From assembly GCF_032118995.1 (NCBI RefSeq), contig NC_092669.1:5145501-5209500 (forward strand): DNA of 64,000 bases, in the 5' to 3' direction. The notes beneath the pieces were generated by a model that made no database searches, was not told the DNA's origin, and was given only the letters and a program-made list of their open reading frames with translations. The translations under genes were made by a program, and so were the position numbers. Below, piece by piece: positions 51,425 through 63,034 of the stretch. Within the stretch, counting starts at the first letter, position 1; every line of letters starts with the position of its first letter. This DNA comes from Asterias amurensis (Eukaryota; Echinodermata; Asteroidea; Forcipulatida; Asteriidae).

Positions 51425-53461
51425 TTAAATCAAAAAGTATACCAACCCAATAACAAGTACAAAGAAATTATAAGAGCTACAGTGAACTAAAGTTGCTGAA
51501 CTTGCTTCCGGAAGCTCACAACCTAAACCACCTCCTTCATACAAAGGACATTCTTCGAAATTCTCCATACAGTCGAGAATCTTAAGCCCTTGCCGCTTGC
51601 CCGAATCTAACCCCCCTTCAACATAGCTGTAGTAAACCGGTGAAGTCGCTTCCCCTCCGAAGAAAACGCGGTCAACTCGACCTTCGAGCGCGTCGGTGCA
51701 TTGCCTTGAGAGTTCGGTGGGCCAAGCGGAGTATGAACCCATGGTGAGTGGATTACTCGTCCAGCCTGAGACTAAGATATCCTCGATGTCTGGAATGTTA
51801 TCCCCGTACATGTTGCGAAGAACTTGTTCTATTTCAGCTTTGGTTTGAGATACTGGCTGGGCGTCCACTCGTCTTGACTCGTCACCTTTTAAGAGAAACG
51901 TAAAAACAAAATGTGAAAGCGAAGCCCTAATTAAAGAAAAAGAAGGGGAAACAACACGTTAAACAGACGCTTGAAAGGTCAGAGTCAGTGGTTAATCAAC
52001 GTTGGTAAAACAATGACGTGCTAATATCAGGAAAGTCGTGCAGTGTAAAATGTTGCTTACAACGTTAGTAACGTAGTAAGAATACGGGTAACCTAGCGTC
52101 CGCTAAACCTTGGGAATTGTTGGGCAGTAAAAAAGGTTGATTTCCAACGTTGGCACAACGTAGTATGCCGACGTTGGGACGTCGGCCCGACAAAGTCCGA
52201 CGTCTTGGTAGAGTTGGGTCAACGTTGGCCCAACATTTTTGACGTTAGATTGATGTAAAAACAAAGTAACCGCAACGTCACTACCAACCGTCAACAAAAA
52301 ATGTGTACATTTGCCAACGTTGGGCCGACGTCTGTTAGCTGAAAAGATTTGCTTACCGGTTAAAGTCGCCAGCAGTGTGGGCGTGCCATTTGGATCATAC
52401 CCCTCCGACTGGAAGTTGAAGAAAGCTGGGTAGTAGCCTTTTCTCGGGCTAGCATGCAGGATCCACTCCTTGTCGTCCCAGAACTTCGTTGGAAAGCTCA
52501 GGTAGATGTGCGTGTAGGCAGCTAGGAGTGACTTCTTGATGACAACATCCTTCCATTCTGGTAGAGGTGGGATGAACTCAACTAAGTCATTCTGTAAGAC
52601 ACCGAGACTGAAGGTGACCAGGACTTGATCGGCGGTGTACACTGTGCCATCTTCGCAGGTGACAACCACCGAGGCAGGATCGCTCTGATCGATGGAGACT
52701 ACTCTCTGATTCAAACGGGTGTGGTTGATGAACTCGGGCTCCTTTAGGAAACCAGCAACGACGTCAAAGATTGCAATGAATCCTCTCGGATCCTTTAAGA
52801 AGTAGGTCTCACCAAAATCTTCCGCCTCATGCGTGGACAATAGCTCAGAGGGTTCAGCGTACTCAAAGTCAATCTCGAACCACTCGATGAGTTTCTCTGT
52901 GTCACTTTTCGGGCTCCAACCTCCGAGACGTAACGCTGACCGCTGCGACATGTCAGGGTTGCTTTTCTTGCCCTGTATCCTCGCCTTCAGAGAAAATAAC
53001 TTTTCAAAGGCCGGTTCAAGTTTGTCGTAATCGTTATCTGCCTGATCTGTGACGTCGCTGCCGGTAGCATTCCGAACTATATAGCTCTCATAGTCACTTG
53101 CTCTACGGTCGAGGTTTAGATCCATGGATAGTTGGTAAGTCTCAGGCCTTACCGGCCCGTAGGTCCATCCTGCTCCGAGTTCTATGGTACGATTAGCAAA
53201 CGTAGTGGATCGGACACGGCCCCCAATCTGATCCGCTCCTTCTATAATGATAAAGTCATCCATGCCTGCGTCATGGAGGATCCGCGAAGCCTGTAGACCC
53301 GACGCACCGGCACCTAAGATAAGAACTTTAGCGTGATTATCCGAAGAAGACTCAGCCCGACGATCGCGCCTACTTGCCCCATGCACAGGCTGGGAAATCA
53401 CGGTAAAGAAAACAACTGCGAGAATGGAAGAAAATAGTACAAGTTTCAGTGTAAACTCCAT
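51425..53461 (-). CDS. PAO-F: type II secreted flavin amine oxidase, intact
   Basis: The exons are 52357-53461 (1105 bp) and 51425-51885 (461 bp), with a 471-bp intron in phase 1, giving 521 residues. Features: signal peptide to about 28, GAGASGLQAS, GGR, GAGWTYGPVRPETYQL, sequons NRT, NAT and NHT, His318 in AYTHIYLSFPTKFW, GSYSAWP, FFGGEATS, and Tyr456 here in SYVEGG rather than GYVEGG. The tail FFVLVIGLVYFLI is hydrophobic. The start was chosen at MEFTLKLV because it aligns with all paralogues; an in-frame ATG further upstream lies in what should be 5' UTR. Exon 1 reads open into the intron for about 85 codons, but the splice sites are conserved. An intact counterpart of PAO-D. Confidence 0.92.
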
Positions 53462-54105
53462 TTTGCCTGCCTGGTACCACTGCGAAATACTGCCACACCT
53501 TTGTAACATTTCTAGGTCGAGTTGGGATTTAGCAAGTCAATACGATATATCACAGTGCTCTGCCTATTGGAAACTTGGTCATAACATGGAGGTCATATAT
53601 GGACAGAGATGGTTGTTATGCATGCCAGCTCATCACTATTGCAAGGCTATACCACTTTGTGTTTGGACTTAGACCGTGACTATAAAGAATGAAAACGAAC
53701 CTTGAATCGACCCACTAAATCACTTTTGCACGACCGGATATATAGATCAGCACCCTGTTGGTTTTAAACCGTGGGATGATGCTCCAAATTCTGCTTTTCA
53801 GTGGTCTACCCTACACAACTACTTACATTTGGTCTCAAAATTTGAAGAAAATTCAACTTACCACCCAAAAAAAGTCGTCAAGCACAAAACTTACGCAGTA
53901 TGGATTTATTCGCGAAATGAAGCACAATAATACAGCGAGAATAAATGGCTGAACGTGCAAGAAAAAAATAGATGACTTATAAGCTCGGCCATCATAGCGC
54001 ATATGACATGCATGTGGATGTGTGGACCAATGAAAGAGCTTGTTTCGAAGTCCTGTGGTTTTGTGACCCTTTTCGAAACGACGGCGTCTGCGTTGGATTC
54101 AGCTT
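53462..54105. other. PAO-F 5' flank and end of unit 2
   Basis: Same contents as 41874-42518. Confidence 0.5.
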
Positions 54106-54689
54106 CACAAACAATGGAACCCCTATGAGCGGGCTAAGCACAGGCTAATCATACTAATATTCTGGTAGCACCATGTAATGCTTTACAAGGTGCTGTGGCG
54201 CAATTTTGCTGCCGATCGGACCGGGAACACCGGGGCGAAATCCTTCTCTTTTCGATAAGTACACTGGGTTTCTTTTATATGCGTTACATAACACATTGGA
54301 CCAACGGCTTTACGTCCCATCCGAAGGACGAAGCAATGGTTAAGTGACATCATAATTTTGTAAAGTTAAGAAAACTCCTTAACATCTTTTGACCCAGAGG
54401 TGCTCGGTCCAAGTTGTCAAACATAATGACAATGAAGTAAACTTAATCACAAACAATGGAACCCCATGAGCGGGCTAAGCACGGGCTAATCATACTAATA
54501 TTTTGTAACCAATGGAACCTACTTTATATCTTTGCCTGGTCAAACATAATTTAAAGGGGCATTACAGTATTACATTTAGTTTTAGCCCGCAAACGTTAAG
54601 TTAAAAAAGCAAATAAAGACTAGGAAATAGAGTGCTCTCATAGTGGTGCACAAGGTTTGATACACACATCTCAACGCGTGTTCAGGCTG

Positions 54690-54970
54690 TTAAGTCAACT
54701 TCTTAGTTTCTGTAGGTCGACTTGGTGAGATAAATTATGTCAGTTAGTCGACTGATCATTTTCTCCAAGTCGACTTGGTGAGATGGATTATGTCAGTAAG
54801 TCGATTTTCCATTTTATATAAGTCGACTTGGTGAGATAAATTATGTTGTTAAGTCAACTGATTGTTTTGAATAAGTCGACTTAGCAAGATAAAATATGTC
54901 GGTAAGTCAACTTATTCCACGAAATAACTCGTCTTGATGAGATAAATTATATGGGATGGCACTCCTGGAG
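54690..54970 (+). repeat. R8 AGTCGACTT tandem array (unit 3)
   Basis: Copy of 34083-34383. Confidence 0.75.
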
Positions 54971-57090
54971 ATCCGTAGTCACCGTACTTACAACGTAGAG
55001 CAATGGCGTACAGTACTAACATAGATCTGAATTTAGCTTATACTCGGCGTGTACTTGTTTCCCTACTAGTCCTCCTCATTGCTGAATGATCAACATGGAA
55101 TTAAAGGCGAAGTTTCGCTGAGATGGCCACCTTCTTCAGTGATTCATATGACTTTTAATTAGGTGAGAAAATAGAAGCAGATAAAGACGAACATTGGTTT
55201 TGTTTTGATCAAACACCGAGAAGTATAGGCTATTTGAGGGTGCTCGGACGGCGTCCCGGACGGCACAGTAGGTTTTAACCAACCATGATAAAACGGTAAG
55301 CGTTGTGTGAAAATCATTCCTTTTCAAAATAAGTATTTATTTATTGTACAACTATGTTATAAACTTTATACATCATAAGTAGGTTTTAAGTTGATCATTT
55401 CAAAAGCAGTAACTTGTGCAATTTCCTTACATTGAATCGTTTCAATGACTACCCCCTCGTCTTTGAACAGGCTGGTCCTGAAGAGGGTGCAATATAAATT
55501 CAATACAGTATTAATAATTTATAAACAAAATAATAAGCCTTCACATTTGTTTAATAGATTTTCCTTTAATCAAACTTTGTTAAATTTTCTTGTTCTTTTT
55601 GCTTCTTTAGAATACAGCAAATTCTGAAACATTCACCGAATGGTCGTGGATCCAGTAAAAGATTTCCACTCGCTGTGTTGTATTCCTTATTTCCTCGATA
55701 CAGCCTACAGGTAGAATTAATTTTGTACTAAACTCATTATGTTTTAGTCAACATTTGCGAGGGGCTTGGGTTCGTTTTGCAGTTCCACCGATTTGCCTTT
55801 GTTTTATATTAGATTTAAAGCAGTCTAAAAATTAACAGCCCGCTCTGTACGAAAATCATTATCTTAAAATAAAGCAAGCCTTTCATAAAATGCACACACT
55901 ATTCTTGACGCTTAACAATTATCATAACGTATATACATTTACTTTGATGTTAATAAGCATCAATGTTTCTTGCTCCCCGATAAGTAGGCCTATCCAAAGT
56001 CTTTCAGGAATATAACTTGATAATGTAAACATAAATCATGGCTAGTATGAAGTTGTGAATTATCAAAGTAACAAATAATCAAATCGCATTGAAAATTTCA
56101 AAGTTTATTTATACTGGATATACAATATTCTTGTGAGTAACTCTTAGGGCAGTTTCGAGATCTGCAGCGAAGATGATAGAAAGGAAGTCAACAATAATAA
56201 TTAGTGTATGATTTATGACAATATCCTAAACAAGTTAAACAAATCGTTCCTACGCTTCATTTCTTTTTTATAAAGCTTCAATTTTATTCCTTTTCAAGGC
56301 GTTTTCAACAAATCTTGAGAACAAAGCAATGTGCAATATTTGTTTTTTACACCAGGCTTTTACTCCCAGAAACCGAACACCTTGAGTTTGTTCACAAACT
56401 CTCAATGTCTAGTTGATACTTCTTCTTCTTCTTCTTCTTCTGAATCTCCCATGTCCGCTAATAAAAATACCTTTCCCAAATGAACTTGAAACTTCGCACA
56501 TAGTTAGATATTCATTAGGAGAAGAAAAATGTATATTTACGTCATAATGACGTCATCCATTCTTGAGTTATGAAAATTTTATTTAAAAGTTTATTATTAA
56601 AAAAATCATAACTTTTGATCTACATTATGGATTCTTACAATAGATACATCATCGGAAAGGTCGTTAAAAACTCCGTAAACGCCTCGCAGACATGACCCCA
56701 TTTTGATCTTGTCTTCCGGTTCAAAATTGAGGTTGAAAGTTAAAAAATTCATGTATAAAGAACTACGAAATTCCCCTATTGGTCGTATGTATAAAGATTG
56801 TACACACACAACATGTGTAATGTACACATACGTGTAGTGTATGCATTTGTGTTCATCCAGCCCCATAAGCGCGTGGTGTAGTTTCTGTACATCATGAAAT
56901 GGGTATGTTTGTGACCATGTAGGCCAAAGTGATTGTTTGCTTTGATTGGTGCTTTTTTTATTGTGACTAGTAAAGTGGACATACTTGTAAAAAAAAAAAT
57001 TTCACACATCCGAACACCTAGAGTTTGTTTTACAAACTCTAAATTTCTAGTTTCTATGTTAAATTCGCTGATCGCCTTTGAGATATCGAC
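54971..57090. other. spacer of unit 3, no gene supported
   Basis: Same contents as 34384-36477, including the exon-like segment at about 55610-55711 with its acceptor retained. Confidence 0.45.
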
Positions 57091-57130
57091 GAAAATGCAG
57101 AGAATTACCGACAGTAACGCTGCTTAGATT
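57091..57130. other. 3'-flank hairpin of PAO-G
   Basis: Same as 36478-36515. Confidence 0.5.
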
Positions 57131-57191
57131 TAAAATTTAGGACATAGAAACTTACTCCGAATTGAAAGGTTTTCAAAACTGCCTATTTAAT

Positions 57192-57510
57192 AAAGGAATT
57201 GGGTATTTTTTGGTACACAAAACACAATGTCCACAGATTTACATTTAACTTACACCGTTTGAAGATAATGATTGTAGAGAATTCACCTTTAGTTTTAGTT
57301 TATGAGGTGCTATAGTTTTTGAGAAATGTGTAAAACAATGTCATGCATGGAAATACGTTTTTACATGCTAAAATAATTTCCTTCATATAATCATTGAGAC
57401 TAAAATTATTTTCATTACATTGTTTTACTCATTTCTCAAAAACCAACAGCACCTCGGCAAGTAATATTTTCAGGGAAGCTTTCTACAATCATTATCTTCA
57501 AAGCTACTGT
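57192..57510. mobile_element. R5 fold-back MITE (unit 3)
   Basis: Copy of 45565-45878. Confidence 0.7.
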
Positions 57511-57681
57511 AGGCATCTTGTTTGCTAAAGTTTGCCATTAAAACAATTGTTACTAAACGTATACGGTCAACATAAAGAAACTGTTATAATGTTCCGGAAG
57601 TACAATGTTAATCAGTCTACCATTCAGTCTCCATCTGCATAGGCCGTATGGTGAGGCATTCTCCAAATCGAGGAAACCTTA

Positions 57682-59542
57682 CTAGATCAGTAAATACACC
57701 AATCCAAAAACAAATAATTTACAAAGGAAATTATAAGAACTGCAGTGAACTAAAGTTGCTGAACTTGCTTCCGGAACCTCACAACCTAAACCACCTCCTT
57801 CATACAAAGGACATTCTTCGAAATTCTCCATACAGTCGAGAATCTTTAGCCCTTCCCGCTTGCCCGAGTCTAACCCCCCTTCAACGTAGCCGTAATGTAC
57901 TGCTGAGGTCGCTTCCCCTCCGAAGAAAACGCGGTCAACTCGACCTTCGAGCGCGTCGGTGCATTGCCTGGAAAGTTCGGTGGGCCAAGTTGAGTATGAA
58001 CCCATGGTGAGTGGATTACTCGTCCAGCCTGAGATTAAGATATCCTCGATGTCTGGAATGCTATCCCCGTACATGTTGCGAAGAACTTGTTCTATTTCAG
58101 CTTTGGTTTGAGATACTGGCTCGGCCTCAACTCGTCTTGACTCGTCACCTTTTAAGAGAAACGAAAAAAAAAAGTGTGACTAGAGATGGATAGTTCTAGA
58201 AGCCAATACAAGGTGTCCTGCCTAGTCTCTGCCTTTTATACCTGCAGCTCTTCTACTATTTCTGGCCCGCGAGATTTCTGTCTACCACGTTGTGTTTCAG
58301 AAAGTGGGTTTACCTACAATTTGGCCGATCGGAGTCACAATAAAACAATTATATCCAAATGTCGAATTCAGGGATTTTGGCGAGTAGAAAAATCAAATGG
58401 ACTATTGAAAACAAATATTTTTAATACACTTTCTTACCGGTTAAAGTCGCCAGCAATGAAGGCATGCCGTCTGGATCAAACCCCTCAGCCTGGAAGTTGA
58501 GGAAAGCTGGGAAGTAGCCCTGTCTCGGGCTAGCATGCAGGATCCACTCCGTGTCGTCCCAGAACTTAGTTGGAAAGCTCAGGTAGATGTGTGAGTAGGC
58601 AGCTATGAGAGACTTCTTGATGACAACATCCTTCCATTCTGGTAGAGGTGGGATGAACTCAACTAAGTCATTCTGTAAGACACCGAGACTGAAGGTAACC
58701 AAAACTTGATCAGCTGTGAACACTGTGCCGTCCTCGCAGGTGACAACCACCGAGGCAGGATCGCTCTGATCGATGGAGACTACTCGCTGATTTAAACGGG
58801 TATGGTTGATGAACTCGGGCTCCTTTAAGAAACCAGCAACGACGTCAAAGATTGCTTTGAATCCTCTCGGATCCTTTAAGAATTGGGTATCACCAAAATC
58901 CCTTGCCTCACTTGCAGACAATACCTCCGTAGCTTCAGCAAACTCAAAGTCTATGTCGAACCACTCGATGAGTTTCTGTGTGTCACTTTTCGGGCTCCAA
59001 CCTCCGAGACGTAACGCTGACCGCTGCGACATGTCAGGGTTGCTTTTCTTGCTCTGTATCCTCGCCTTCAGAGAAAATAACTTTTCCATGGCCGGTTCGA
59101 ATTTGTCGTAGTCGCCAAATGCCTGATCGGTGACGTTGTTACCGGTGTCATTACGGATTGTAATGCTGTCGTAGTCATTTGTTCTTCGGTCGAGGTTGAT
59201 GTCTTTGACAAGTTGGTGGACTGTAGGCCTTACCGGCCCGTATGTCCATCCTGCTCCGAGTTCTATGGTACGATTAGCAAACGTAGTGGATCGGACACGG
59301 CCCCCAATCTGATCTGCTCCTTCTATAATGATAAAATCATCCATGCCTGCGTCATGGAGGATCCGCGAAGCCTGTAGACCCGACGCACCGGCACCTAAGA
59401 TAAGAACTTTAGCGTGATTATCAGAAGAAGACTCTGCCCGACGATTGCACCGACTTGCCCCATGCACAGGCTGGGAAATCACGGTAAGGAAAACAACTGC
59501 GAGAATAGGAGACAAAGTTGAAAGTTTAAGTGTAAATTCCAT
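57682..59542 (-). CDS. PAO-G: type I secreted flavin amine oxidase, intact
   Basis: The exons are 58438-59542 (1105 bp) and 57682-58148 (467 bp), with a 289-bp intron in phase 1, giving 523 residues. Features: signal peptide to about 28 with an extra Cys32 (ASRCNRR), GAGASGLQAS, GGR, GAGWTYGPVRPTVHQL, sequons NRT, NDT, NVT and NHT, His318 in AYSHIYLSFPTKFW, FFGGEATS and GYVEGG. The type I tail has two extra residues and ends FVFGLVYLLI. The start is MEFTLKLS by alignment; an upstream in-frame ATG (MYQAGK) falls in the conserved 5' UTR. This is the only intact type I gene in the window. Confidence 0.91.
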
Positions 59543-60095
59543 TTTGCCTGCCTGGTACACCTAACTCTTTCATAGGTCAGTTGATTACGAGCCCTACCTA
59601 GTGGGGGACTTGGTTGAATAATATGCCAGCCCTCGGAAATAATGCATGGCTTATATTTTTTGTGTGTAACCTTGCACCATGGCTTTAAAGTCATTGATAA
59701 CCGTGACAATTTAAACTACTTTTTTCTACGGGTCGATGAGCACCCTGCTGATTTTGTTTGTTCGTTGCTTTTTGGTTGGTCGTTTTTATTTACTTTTCGT
59801 CTACAAAATAGATAGTAATTCATTGTTCGTTTACAAATGACCTGGCATGGCATTCGATTCAGCGTCCACTGTAGTCTTTTGTCATGAACAGCTTCATTGA
59901 GCCCCGATCTCAAGCGACTGATGGGGTGAGACCATGCATAGATTTCTACTCATCGGGAAGCCAGCAATTCGCGCAAGAGCAATGATCACGCGAGAGCACC
60001 GCCACAACTCAACTAACTCACCGCGTTGGACCGATTTAACGACTTGTCCACAAGTCTAGACCATGCACCGTTGGATAAAGTTAGCTTTAAATCAA
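59543..60095. other. PAO-G 5' flank
   Basis: Same contents as 47923-48486, including the TATA-like motif pair. Confidence 0.45.
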
Positions 60096-60216
60096 GGCGA
60101 ACGCGGCGGCGGCGGCACCCCCATGATTATCACGCACGACCAGCGCGATGGTCTTTTTTTCGTGCGTGATTTTGGAGTCGTGCTTGACATCTGGGGGTGC
60201 CGCGTGCGCCTTGGGA
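60096..60216. mobile_element. short CpG-rich palindromic element (unit 3)
   Basis: Copy of 48488-48606. Confidence 0.62.
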
Positions 60217-60285
60217 CAAGGCTAGGAGAAAGTTCAAATGGGCACATTAGTCAATCGGTAATTCACTACACACTGCATGTACTGA

Positions 60286-60457
60286 CCGGTGTGGCGGTTT
60301 CAACTTTCTGTCGAGTTCAGTTTTCCGAATGACCAAATACGGTAACATTACGTCATGCGACGCCTGCGCACAGCAAGCAAAATAAGTCAATTGTTATATG
60401 CTTTATACTGAGTCCCGGAAAACTGAACACGGCGTAAGACTGAAACCGCCACACTGG
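60286..60457. mobile_element. MITE with CCGGTGTGGCGGTTTCA ends (unit 3)
   Basis: Copy of 48679-48848, with one mismatch in the right end (CACACTGG). Confidence 0.78.
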
Positions 60458-60675
60458 CAACATGCAGTGACGCACTCACCTGAACGACTCAATTGGAAGT
60501 CAAGGCAACCTCCCACCTTTTCGTCATTGTGTCACTGGTTCCTCTCTGCGTTGTACACGATGTTAGAGGGTGCATGCTGGAGTGGGACCAGTGAAGGAAC
60601 CCTGGGCTAGAGGCTGGTTCCAAAATCGTCGACCACAGTAGTCAACCAATGGTCGACCTGCCCGGGTTCGAGTCC

Positions 60676-60995
60676 GGGTGCGTTCGTTTAGCTTCCCTGG
60701 GTCGACCCCGGTGTGTGGCGGGTTTTTTCCCAGGACGAGCGTGTGCAGATAGTTACCCACGTTCGTCCTGGTAAAAAAAAACCGCCACGCACCGGGGTCG
60801 ACCCAGGGGAGCTAAACGAACGCACCCATTATAATGGTATATAGGGTGCGTTCGTTTAGCTTCCCTGGGTCAACCCCGGTGTGTGGCGGGTTTTTTTCCA
60901 GGACGAACGTGGGTAATGTTCTGCACACGTTTGTCCTGGAAAAAAACCCACGCCACACACCGGGGTCGACCCAGGGGAGCTAAACGAACGCACCC
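60676..60995. mobile_element. two R3 fold-back MITEs in tandem (unit 3)
   Basis: The elements at 60676-60827 and 60844-60995 have the same structure as 49078-49386. Confidence 0.82.
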
Positions 60996-61899
60996 ATAGT
61001 TACCAACGGACTCGCACTCGTGTTCGCTCTTGGTTGTGGCTTTTGCCACTCGACAAGCGCGCGTGGTCTCCCCTTCAAGTCACTTGGGATCGCGGCTCGA
61101 CAAATCTGTCCAAGCCACAATTGGCCTTGACAAAAGGCTATCCGTTCACAACGGATATACTACACTGATCATAAGTGAGTTAGTCTTGTGACTGAGTAGA
61201 CTGGACCCCTGTCTTTATTATTCACGAGCCTCGAAGTGTGATGCAGATGATCAGGCTAGGGATCGAGTTAGTCTTGATTGGGGAAATAGTTGTTGTGTTA
61301 TTTATCGATAGAGTGCGCAAGGCTATATGAGACTGGATAAGTTTCAACTCCTTTTAAATAGGTTGGGTAAAGGTTACCCAGATTCCGCCTATACAAAAGA
61401 AAAACACTTGCCCTCAAAGTTTGAGTTTAGTAAGCCTGTTTTATTATACACAAACCCTTTCTTTAAATCTTTCCAACCGCTAGTTGTTTAACCTATAATT
61501 ATGTCGGACATTTCGTCTAATAATTATTTTTTATGTAAGAAACCAGACAACACATTCAAACTTAAAATCCTTCCCATAACCTCCCTAATGAAACACTTAA
61601 TTTTTGTGCTGCAATAACCCTTAGTACAGAGAAGGAAAAAAATATGCCTCAAAGCGGCACCCAAAACAAAATGATGGTAAATATTTACAGCAGTAAAAAA
61701 AAAAAACATACATTTTTAGGTGACCGTTTTTAAACCACTGAACGCTCGCAAAAATATTAATTACTGTTGTTTGAATTTTTAGTGGGGGTAAACTGCTACA
61801 ACTGTTTTACTAATGCTTGTACGAGTACAAAAGTAATGTAATGACCCACACGAAGTTGAAAACGTGAGTTTAACTGTAGTATATTCGTATAGGTTTTAA
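60996..61899. other. PAO 5'-flank block and spacer (unit 3)
   Basis: Same contents as 37799-38689. Confidence 0.45.
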
Positions 61900-62120
61900 A
61901 CAAACTCTAAAGGCAAACTACCATAAGATGAAAATCATTTTAGCATGTAAAAACGTATTTTCATGACATAGTTTTACTCATTTCTCAAAAATTTGGGCAC
62001 CTCAGCATCTGATATTTTAAGGTAAGCTTTCTATTATTATTATCTTTAAACGGTGTAAGTTTAAGGTAAATCTGTGGACATTGTGTTTTGTGTTACTAAA
62101 AGTACCCAAATCCTTTAAAG
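61900..62120 (-). mobile_element. R5 MITE copy (unit 3)
   Basis: Copy of 38690-38935. Confidence 0.6.
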
Positions 62121-62322
62121 GCAACATTTCCCTCTTTTTTTTTTGGGGGGGGGGGGCTGTTTGGTCATTTTAATCCTTTACAAAAAATGAAGATACGTGT
62201 TTTGAAATTCAAAGGTGTGGTTGCGTTCTTAAGTAGCGCCGAAAATCTGGGGCAATTTTTTTGTCTTTTTGATTGCATGGCCCTGTCCCCAGATTCGGCT
62301 CAGGCTAGCTTGGTCCGCGAGG

Positions 62323-62567
62323 TTTAGCTGCACACTACGCAAGCAAATACGTGAACGTGAACGTCGGACAATAATATTGTGTTGTTTTGGGGTGACGTCG
62401 CAACTTTGGGCCTATCGCATGCTCACGTATGACCTCTGCGCGCACGTACGTACCTGATGTGAAAAGTTGTAACTTCAGTATTCTAAAAAGTGTGAGATTT
62501 TACCGATACAATATTTTCTGGCGTTCGCGTTCAACGTTCATGTTCACGCGAAATGTGCAGCTAAACC
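62323..62567. mobile_element. MITE with GGTTTAGCTGCACA ends (unit 3)
   Basis: Copy of 39123-39367. Confidence 0.72.
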
Positions 62568-62701
62568 ACCCGTACGCGATTAGGGCTTAGACGAGATTAG
62601 CTGCCGGACGAAGCCGAATAGAAAGCCGAAGCCGTGGTTTCGAAAATGGCAAATGTCCACACGAACTATGTCCACGCACGAAGAATGTCATAGGATTGGA
62701 C

Positions 62702-62739
62702 AATCTGAGAAGCATTACTACTGTAACGCTTCTCAGATT
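62702..62739. other. 3'-flank hairpin of PAO-H
   Basis: Same as 39502-39539. Confidence 0.7.
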
Positions 62740-63034
62740 CAAATGTTTGGACACAACCGTGTTAATTTTGAACCTAAGATCCTTCGTAGTGATTTGTTTT
62801 CCAGGCTCCTTTTATACTATCGAAAGCTACTGTAAACTTCTAACCATAAGTTATGCCAATAACGCTTGTAATTATTACTAACTATACACATACCTCCTCT
62901 TTAAAATGTCTAATCTATTTGCGAAACTGTTACTTATACAAACTGTTCCTCTACTCAAGATAAAATTGGTTATGTGGAACCGTTTACCGTTTAGATTCCA
63001 CCGGCTTAAGCCCTACCTCTGTATTGGAACTTTA

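Larger units (their letters stand above)
42519..54105. repeat. tandem array unit 2 (full length, 11.6 kb)
   Basis: The unit holds PAO-E (type I) and PAO-F (type II), both on the minus strand, with all spacer repeats in the same order as unit 3. It starts at CACAAACAATGGAACCCC, the same point as units 1 and 3. Confidence 0.9.

Noticed and set aside
52103-52356. read-through of PAO-F exon 1 into the intron as an alternative C terminus
   Set aside because: It is made of the ACGTTGG repeat, it is interrupted in PAO-D, and it would lack the second FAD motif.
60640-60680. tRNA-like B-box GGGTTCGAGTCC next to the R3 pair
   Set aside because: There is no A box or cloverleaf upstream. It is probably a decayed SINE piece or chance.
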